64,000 nucleotides of DNA from Pseudisothecium myosuroides (Eukaryota > Streptophyta > Bryopsida > Hypnales > Lembophyllaceae): positions 44,049,724 through 44,113,723 of the forward strand of contig OX637287.1 in the NCBI GenBank assembly GCA_951799445.1, written 5' to 3'. Below the pieces are notes generated by a model. The model saw only the letters and a program-made list of their open reading frames with translations, did no database searches and was not told the DNA's origin. Both the position numbers and the translations under genes were made by a program. Positions 57,052 to 64,000 of the stretch are shown here, piece by piece (the first letter of the stretch is position 1; each line of letters opens with the position of its first letter).

Positions 57052-58640
57052 AGAGGGGGGAATTAGTGTCACCGCAAAATTTAATTTTTGTAGAATTTGG
57101 TACAATACAAAAAATCTCAACTTGCATGAATTCAACATAGTGTGACTTTGGTAGATTAGTGTCTAATATTTGAACAACGCAAACTACTAGGACTTAGTAG
57201 TGTACAGAAATGGACAATCAATCAACCACAAAATACGGGCAAATTTTTACACTCGTAGGCCCTAAAAAAATAGAGTTGTGTGTAGCCTTCGGGACACAAG
57301 ATAATATAGTTTGCAAGCCTTTTCAATTGGGGATCTCTTTGAATGAGTGAGTAAGGCAATTTGTTCTTAAAGTGACCATTTAGGAGTTGATTTCCTTTTC
57401 AGGAATCTAAATTCCTTGAAACAATGGTTTCAGAAAAAATTTACAAGAAAAAAATGGAATTGGCATCTAATCCAAGTTGTTGAACCTTTATGGAATTAGT
57501 TATGAATTTTTGAAGTTAAAACATAGTGGTTACTAAAAGTGACCATCTCCTAAAATGTACATTGTTCAAACATTGAAGAAAGAAATATATCTCTATGTCA
57601 TATTCATTTTTAGAGTACGGGCGCTTTTGGAGTAGATTACCTTAACTCCTAAGTGCCTGAACCTTTCCAAGTGTATTTTTCTTATGAAAAAAGAATATGG
57701 GCTTATAGTTATTCCCAATGGTACAAATTTTTTTCTCTTCAAAATCTAACTAGATAGATGTTTTAAAGATCTTGCTTATAAGAGTCCATACCAATTTTGA
57801 GTGTGAAATTGCATAGGGGTTGTGAATTACTACAAGAAAAATGTACTTATCCTATTTTAACCCTCTCCACAATGTTTGAGAAATTTGCATATATGAGTTA
57901 TCATAGTAAAGCTTGCCAATTTTACTTGATTAATTTCTTGGCTTCAAGCAAAGCTTGCCAATTTCTCTTGATTTGAGATCTAAAAAATTGTACTTATCCA
58001 TTTGCTTTAAAAATGGTCCCAATGGAAAGAATAAAGTGTTTTTGTTGAAAATTTAAATATGCAAGTATCAATTTGGAGTTATTTGCGGTTTATACTTCTA
58101 AAAAAATTGCATTTCAACAATTGCACGATGGATTGTATAATGAGTTTGATAGCTCTTCATTTGAACTTAAGGTTTTTGGAAGTGCATTTTAGTGTGCTAA
58201 TTCTAATTGTTTACATCACCTCCAATCCCAAACTTCCATTAATGATACATATATACCTTTGGGAACCTCTCAAAATCAAATATTCACTTTTTTCAGCTTA
58301 AAATTAATAAAAACTTCCAATAGCTAACCTTCAATATTTTCTATATAAAATTTTAGAACAATCGTAGAAATTTAACTATCGCTATGCACCAACAAGTTAA
58401 AATTTTGGAGTGAGCATATGTAGTTGCTGAGGTAATTAGGGATTAATATTGTTTGTTTGGCAAAACTACACTCATTTATCCTATCTACCTCTATGACACT
58501 AGCTAATTGACAAAAGTCACACTATTTAAAATTAGTGCAAGGTCATATATCAATGTATTGAACTAATTTTTTCAAAACTAAAAAACTAAAAAAACTTATT
58601 GTAGTGTCTCTAATTCTATTCGTAGCTTCAATTTTACGCC
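57052..58640. repeat. inverted pair of repeat Q enclosing about 1.3 kb
   Basis: The left copy, about 57052-57200, starts GGGGGGAATTAGTGTCACC. The right copy, about 58480-58640, is its rough inverse and ends GTAGTGTCTCTAATTC. A TA-flanked MITE (57354-57642) is nested inside. The pair could be long terminal inverted repeats of one old non-autonomous transposon, but I found no target duplication. Confidence 0.4.
57354..57642. mobile_element. TA-flanked MITE (AGGTAG-type ends), 289 bp
   Basis: The ends AGGCAATTTGTTC and GAGTAGATTACCT are diverged from the AGGTAG consensus but flanked by TA (57352-57353 and 57643-57644). The interior parallels 16630-16932 and 20636-20950, including CATCTCCTAAAATGTACATT-like and TTTTGAAGTTAAAA blocks. 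Confidence 0.6.
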
Positions 58641-59666
58641 CTTGTATATAGGATAAATCAATGTAGATGGAAATTGGTCAATATAGACAAAAAATTGTTA
58701 AGAAAACAAAAAACCTAGCAAAATTGAGGATTTGATTGAGTTGCCCACATTAGTAGTATGTCAATTATGTTTTCAACATGTGGATAGTATAAAAATAATT
58801 ATTAATATGAAAGCAATTCTAAATGCACAAAACTGAATCCACAATCCCTAAAAGTTTATGGATTTTCTTAAAGATTCTTGCTATTGGAATTAAAGCCATT
58901 TGCAACTATTATTTGTACTTCCAATACTTCCAAGAGTAAAACTACATTGTACAAATGACTTAAATAATGTGATTATAATTTGCAAATTTGGCCTTTTTAA
59001 TTGACCTTGTACCAAATTCCAATTTGAGGCCTTAATGATTATCCAATGGAAGACTAGGATCTCTTTCATGCCCCCATGCATTATGGTCTCTTATTATTAT
59101 TGAAAAGATTAGGAACTTTTGAACTGATACATCCCTTGAATTCTGTGGCACTTTGGAAGGAATACTCCATCCTTTATATTTAATATAATAAATATCTTTT
59201 ATAGAATCTACATCACTAGTCATTTCAACTAGTTCTTCTAGCAAGATGAAAATGCTTCATAGTTTTTTGTTATCTGATGTTGTAGTAGTGATTCTTCAAA
59301 GACTATTGTGAGACCTTAGATGAACATACTCTTCATTTATACCAACCACTTGCTCATTGGAATTTTTTTCCATTTAATCTAATACTTTATCGGTACTATA
59401 ATAAAGAAATTTGTATTCGGTTACTTACAATATTATTTATAATATCATATAACTCATTCTAATTTTCATTTAGTTGACCATTAGTATTCATATTGGATAT
59501 TGCTTTAGTTTAGGGTGAACTATGTCAATCCTAATTTAGTTGAAAATTAGTGTTCAGGTTGACATTTGGAGTTGGTAACATTAAGTAGTGTTGTTACCAT
59601 TGAGTGGTAGAGTTTGTAATTAGTGTTGCAAACACTAAATTTCATTATTAGTGTAGTAGAGACAGG
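58641..59666. other. intergenic AT-rich DNA, no gene recognised
   Basis: No supported gene. Near 59500-59650 there are several TTAGTGTT(G/C) motifs, perhaps remnants of repeat Q. Confidence 0.4.
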
Positions 59667-59670
59667 TTAA

Positions 59671-60239
59671 CTCTGGAGCGCTCCAACGTCCATTTTATAG
59701 ACGATGAATAGATTCAGATCCTTGTTTTTGTCTCATTCTTGCTTGGATGAAAGTCATCCTAATTTTTGGTGATACTTTATCAAGTTGTTGTCCTATCCAT
59801 CGTTTGGATTTGGTGTTACTAGAATACCTACATTTCTAAAATTACAAATGTCGAAGTATGTCAAGTGGTCAATTTGCATTGACTTTAATTCAAAACTAGA
59901 TGTGCAAAAATGAGGTCAAAGATGTAAAGGTCACAAAAATTTCAAAAAATCACCATATGAAGAGAACCTTATTTCAAATCCATTCCAACAAGTTTTACTC
60001 AAAAAATGATAATATTTTACTTGTAATTGAATTTAGAAGGAATTCTGAAATTTTCTTTTCAAAATTTATAGAAAAAGATTGGTGATAGCATTAGTAGATC
60101 TAACCGTATGGATAGAGTTTAAAAATCAAAATCTACAGCTTTCATTTGTATACCAATTCCAAAATATTCTTCCAAATTGTAGTTTATTATGTTTTTTCTC
60201 AAATCGTCAATTTTGGAGATGAATGCAGACGTTTAGGGG
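59671..60239. mobile_element. TTAA-flanked element, 569 bp (CTCTGGAGCG-type left end)
   Basis: TTAA at 59667-59670 and 60240-60243. The left end is CTCTGGAGCGCTCCAACGTC and the right end GCAGACGTTTAGGGG. It pairs with 6082-6818 by its tips and lies about 200 bp upstream of the SINA-type gene. Confidence 0.7.
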
Positions 60240-60442
60240 TTAACCTTGTCCGGATGAACACTGTCCGAATGGAAATAAGGGTTAGGGTTCTCAGACTGCA
60301 TTTATAACTGGAGTCTCTCAAGGTTAGTGCAATCAGAGAGGTTAAACTTAAGAGTATCAGTGATATGAGGATTAGGGCTGCAGAAGGCGGAAGTGATTAG
60401 TTGCGGAGAAGGAAATTGCAGGCAGGCCAGAATCATCAATAT

Positions 60443-61706
60443 ATGGCGCCGGGAGAGACTCAAACAATGCTGAAGCGCAAGCTCGAGCTGTTGGATCCCG
60501 ACATCCTTGAATGTCCCGTTTGTACAGAGCCCCTCACCCCGCCAGTCTACCAGGTAACGCAGTAACTCTCCTTCTTATCATGCGTGACTTCATGTTTCCT
60601 CAATCGCTGCAAATGTTGCAGTTTCAGACTGGCGAGGTTCCTTGTGTTTCTCATAACTCTCCTTTCCATTATGCTTGACTTCCTGTTTTCTCGATCTTTG
60701 CATTGCAGTTTCACTTGTAAGGTTCCTTCTGCTCCTAGGTCAGCTTAATGTAGAAGCTCGTAACGTTCCTTGGAATCCGGAGATGTAGAGTTTTGTAGGG
60801 CTTGAGGAATCCAGATTCTTGGGCCGTGCGATTTCTTCTTTAGAATTCAAGTTGATTGCATTTTACAATCTGAATGAGGACTTATTATCTACAAGTGTTA
60901 GCCAGCCATTTGCGAAGGAGGTCTTCGTTGTAAGCCATAACCACTTCTGTCTTTCCGGTTTTGGAGGCTCTGGAGCATTTTTCTAGTCCATAGGAATCAC
61001 CACAAGTTCTTGACTTGCAAGAGTGGTTGTTTGGCGTCTGAGCCAGTGTCCGAGTGGCCACACAACATGCGCAGCTTGTTGGAAGAAGCTTGTTGGCAAG
61101 AAATGCCCGTCATGTCTAAAGCCACTTGGCAATAACCGGAACATAGCAGTGGAGAAGATCCTCTCGTCGCTGTTTGTGAGCTGCAAGAATGCTCTTTATG
61201 GTTGCCCGAGAATGCTCAGGTACACCAACAGAGCCGAGCATGAGAGCACATTGTGCGAGCATCAGCCCTTCAACTGCCTTATTGACGGTTGCAAGTTCGA
61301 AGGCTCCTACCATTCCCTTCCCCAACACTTCTATATGGAGCACCACTTGTATACTGTGCGACGTGCTGATCATTTCACCATGATGCCCACCGATGATTAT
61401 ATCTTCGTCCATGATGGTTATGATCACCTGTTCGTAGTCCACCGTGAGAAACAAAATCTCCTCGGTGATAAGTTTTCCTGCGCTTGCTTTGGGACTTTTC
61501 CTGGGTGGCTGACGCTTGAAGTTACTGTTATGGCCGGACCACGTCGCAGCTACACCTTGGAGACGGAAGTGTCCAACATTCGAGATGGCGATGAATGGAA
61601 AAGAAATTTTTTGCTTGTCCCTCAAAGTGCTCATGGCCTCCAAAACTGTGAGTTTCAAGGGCAACTTGACATGGAGGTCATTATGAAAAACAGAAGCAGA
61701 CATTGA
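60443..61706 (+). CDS. SINA/SIAH-type RING zinc-finger protein (putative E3 ubiquitin ligase)
   Basis: Two coding exons, 60443-60553 and 61047-61706, join in phase 0 to give 256 aa. The RING finger spans the junction with all eight ligands: Cys24, Cys27, Cys38, His42, Cys45, Cys48, Cys57, Cys60. The SIAH-type zinc finger follows: Cys83-x6-Cys90-x11-His102-x4-Cys107, then Cys114-x4-Cys119-x11-His131-x4-His136. The remaining 120 residues form a shortened SINA/TRAF-like substrate-binding and dimerisation region. Typical plant SINAT proteins are about 300 residues, so this belongs with the shorter, divergent members. It would transfer ubiquitin to bound substrates; the targets are unknown. The start is the first ATG after a long leader and gives a normal distance to the RING. 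Confidence 0.9.
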
Positions 61707-62989
61707 CAGTGAGAGTCTCCCACTCACTTACTTTTTGTTATGCAGTGCATCTGTTAACATACAATACCAAAGTTTTTCTAGGGAGTGCAATTGTAGTGAA
61801 TGCAAGGATCTCAAGAGTCTGAGCTGCTCAAATCACTGCAGGGTATCCTATGTTACTTTGGTAAGGATTTAGCAGTGGAGACCTCCCCTTATAGTTTCAA
61901 GCATAGTTTCATATAGATTTATGAATATAGATATATTAGACGTGCTGCGCCATGATGTGGCTGTCATGATGTGGCTGTCTGCAAGCTCGTGGAGGTGCGA
62001 CGAGAATCTGTATTAAGATTTCGTTTTGTACCTCTCCATGTTTGGGCTACCGATCAATGTCAGATTTTGGACTTTTTTGTGGTTGCTCTGCCGGAACAAA
62101 CGCTTTGTACTCACTCCTAATTAGATTTCTACTTGATGTGGATTGGTTAGTTAGGATTGACTATGTATCTGAACCATGTAGTATAATAGTGTTTAGGGTG
62201 TCTAAAAATGAAACATATCCTTTAGAAATTTTTACACTATTCTTCATTTGCCACTTGCATCTTTTGAAGAAATTTCAAATTAATTGGATTTTCTTTGTTA
62301 TATGTATAAATGTACTTTCACTTTTTGCTTTAGAGATTATAAAAATATCATTTGCTTATGGGACTAATTTGAATTTTCTATATTCATAAATGCATAGATT
62401 CATGTAATAAAAGAATGAAATTTTGGATTGTGCATCATTTAAATCATCAACTTGAGCTTGGAAGTAGTGTTTGACTATGACTATGGAATTGAAATTATAC
62501 AGTTTAAAGTGTCAATAGGAAGTCTTTGAATTCTATTGAATTTGCAACAACTCAATTTAGTATTAATAATTTGGTAATAACTTCTTTTTTGGACCTTCTA
62601 TTCTCTTTCAATTCCATTTTCTTAACCATGTTATGAATTTAACAAGGCATCAGTGAGACTTCAATTGCATTTCAATTGACATTGAATCTACTAAACTTAA
62701 ATTGAAGTTTAGAAGATGAAAATTTTGAAGCAGCTAGAGATGGAAAGATGTGACAAGTGTACAATCATACTAGATAAGTTTCTAGCCTTAGGAGTGCCAA
62801 ACTTGAAAATTCCTTTAAATTGGCTCAATGCCAAGTGACAATAAAGTTGACACTCAAATGCACAAATCTCAAAAAGCTAGGAATAGTGTAGATTTTTGTT
62901 TTAGATTGTGCCTTGAAGAGTGCCAAAGTTGTGAAATTATATTAGTTTAATTTAAACATTGTCCAAAGAAAATAAACCATGCCACTTCA
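61707..62989. other. 3' flank of the SINA-type gene and intergenic DNA
   Basis: The 3' UTR probably extends a few hundred bases. A 115-codon open frame at 62042-62389 is hydrophobic and AT-driven, with no family resemblance, so I do not call it a gene. Confidence 0.4.
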
Positions 62990-64000
62990 ATAGCTAGCTA
63001 AAAGACAAAGATAGTAGTTATCTAAATGAGAAAAAATTCAAGTTCTAATTGCAAAGCAATCAAAAGATAGAGTTATATTTGGTGGGGTAGTTATAGTGAC
63101 TCCCAAAAGTAATTGGCCACCATATAAATCATTGTCTCTTAAAAATTGAGAAATTGGATTTACGAAGTGGAATTTGGACATGTTATTGTACAAAAGAGAA
63201 TCTATTTTTATGTGTAATTTCACTTAGAATGGACTATATTTAGGCCTATTGTTATTTGAATGGAATTTCTATATTAAAATAAACATTTTGTGAAGAATCA
63301 AAATGTTTGATTTTTTTTTAGACATTAGAAGGAATTTGAGGGCATGAAAGGGCCGTTTCAAGGTTGTTCCTCTTATGTGAACTAGTCATTGTTGTCAAAA
63401 TATTTAAATAATAAAAAAACATTTTAAAAATTAATCAAATAATATTATTTGACGTGGCAATATCTAGGCCACGTCAGATTGTTGATGTGGTGAGGTTTCC
63501 ATGTTTCCTATTGTCCAAGAACTCATAGCCTTGTTGAGTCTCAAATTTCATCTAATGAAGAATGTAAATCTTGACTAAAATCACATGTTACAAGTTTTAT
63601 GAATTTTAGATTTTACTCATTGAAATATTATTGAATGAAATTTGACCTCAAAGTTTGAATTTTTTGAATTTTTTACTCTGTAAATTGCAAAAAAATAAAA
63701 TAAAAATTCAAAATAACATCAAATAACTATATATATCAAAAACATATTTTTTTGCAATTTATAGAGTGAAAAATTAAAAAGTCAAAATTTTGAGGTCAAA
63801 TTTCAAGCAATAAGATTTCAAAAAATAAAAATCCAAAATTTATGAAACTTGTAACTTTTGGTTCCAGTCAAGATGTTCATTCTTTTTAATAAGTCTAAAT
63901 ATAGTCTATTCTAAGTGAAACTACACTTGAGGGTAGAATCATTTTTGTATGTCCAAATTTCACTTCATAATTCAAATTTCTCAATTTATGATAACAATTT
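62990..64000. repeat. inverted pair of repeat P around a short AT centre, left arm interrupted by a MITE
   Basis: Sequence at about 62990-63320 plus 63558-63690 is repeat P in reverse orientation, split by the MITE at 63323-63557. From about 63740 to the window end repeat P runs forward. GAGGTCAAATTTCA (63793-63806) mirrors TGAAATTTGACCTC (63637-63650). Together they form a large imperfect palindrome centred near 63720, truncated by the window edge. Confidence 0.6.
63323..63557. mobile_element. CATTAG-ended MITE with paired ACGTGGC motif, 235 bp
   Basis: The left end CATTAGAAGGAATTTGAGGG is roughly inverted at the right, CTCAAATTTCATCTAATG. It contains GACGTGGC (63451-63458) and GCCACGTC (63468-63475). 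It is inserted within repeat P, whose uninterrupted form is seen at 19680-20090. Confidence 0.75.

Noticed and set aside
4753..60239. The regular spacing of TTAA-ended repeats as a possible CRISPR-like or satellite array
   Set aside because: The units are 530-920 bp, in both orientations and irregularly spaced with separate insertion sites, which is transposon behaviour.
61116..61727. A 203-codon open frame on the minus strand opposite the SINA-type gene
   Set aside because: It is antisense to a well-supported RING/SIAH coding exon and has no family resemblance of its own.
62042..62389. A 115-codon hydrophobic frame downstream of the SINA-type gene
   Set aside because: It shows no known family, AT-driven Phe/Leu/Ile content and no gene-like flanks.

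Overview
The window is nuclear DNA of a land plant. It is AT-rich (my estimate is about two thirds A+T), genes are sparse and split by GT-AG introns, and the encoded proteins look plant-like: a plastid-targeted PRPP synthetase, a plant cytochrome c, an ATH9-like ABC1 kinase, an FSH-type serine hydrolase and a SINA-type RING protein. I cannot fix the lineage. Nothing identifies a particular flowering plant, and a bryophyte, lycophyte or fern is possible.

Five host genes are supported by continuous reading frames across splice sites. A PRPP synthetase (+, coding 21301-25001, 7 exons, 419 aa) reads through all junctions, including a separate transit-peptide exon. An ABC1/ADCK-family atypical kinase (+, 30792-36542, 12 exons, 583 aa) probably acts in mitochondria. 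An FSH1/OVCA2-type alpha/beta hydrolase (+, 43438-47400, 7 exons, 266 aa) has a complete Ser-Asp-His triad. Cytochrome c (-, 50495-52117, 3 exons, 113 aa) has both haem ligands. A short SINA-type RING/zinc-finger protein (+, 60443-61706, 2 exons, 256 aa) lies near the right edge. The genes are unrelated in function and do not form a cluster.

The rest is dominated by DNA transposons and their non-autonomous derivatives, many with readable ends. The largest is a 5490-bp PIF/Harbinger element (7403-12892) flanked by TTA duplications. It carries a DDE transposase with all three catalytic residues and, convergent to it, a Myb/SANT-like trihelix gene broken by one amber codon at a conserved Trp position. 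Around it lie: (i) at least twelve TTAA-flanked elements of about 530-920 bp with CCCCTAAAGG-like ends; (ii) two 732-735-bp elements with 4-bp target duplications; (iii) two MULE-like MITEs with perfect 9-bp duplications; (iv) a CACTA-ended foldback of 269 bp; (v) an Emigrant/pogo-like 188-bp element; (vi) three types of TA-flanked MITE; and (vii) a MITE family whose better-preserved copies hold a paired ACGTGGC/GCCACGT palindrome.

Several insertions are nested or sit next to genes: a TTAA element in intron 1 of the kinase gene, a MULE MITE about 330 bp upstream of its start codon, and a small MITE in intron 5 of the hydrolase gene. I found no convincing tRNA, rRNA, CRISPR or bacterial-type operon. 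The possibly undescribed content is the set of short transposon families, mainly the TTAA family and the 4-bp-duplication family. No complete new biochemical system is visible.
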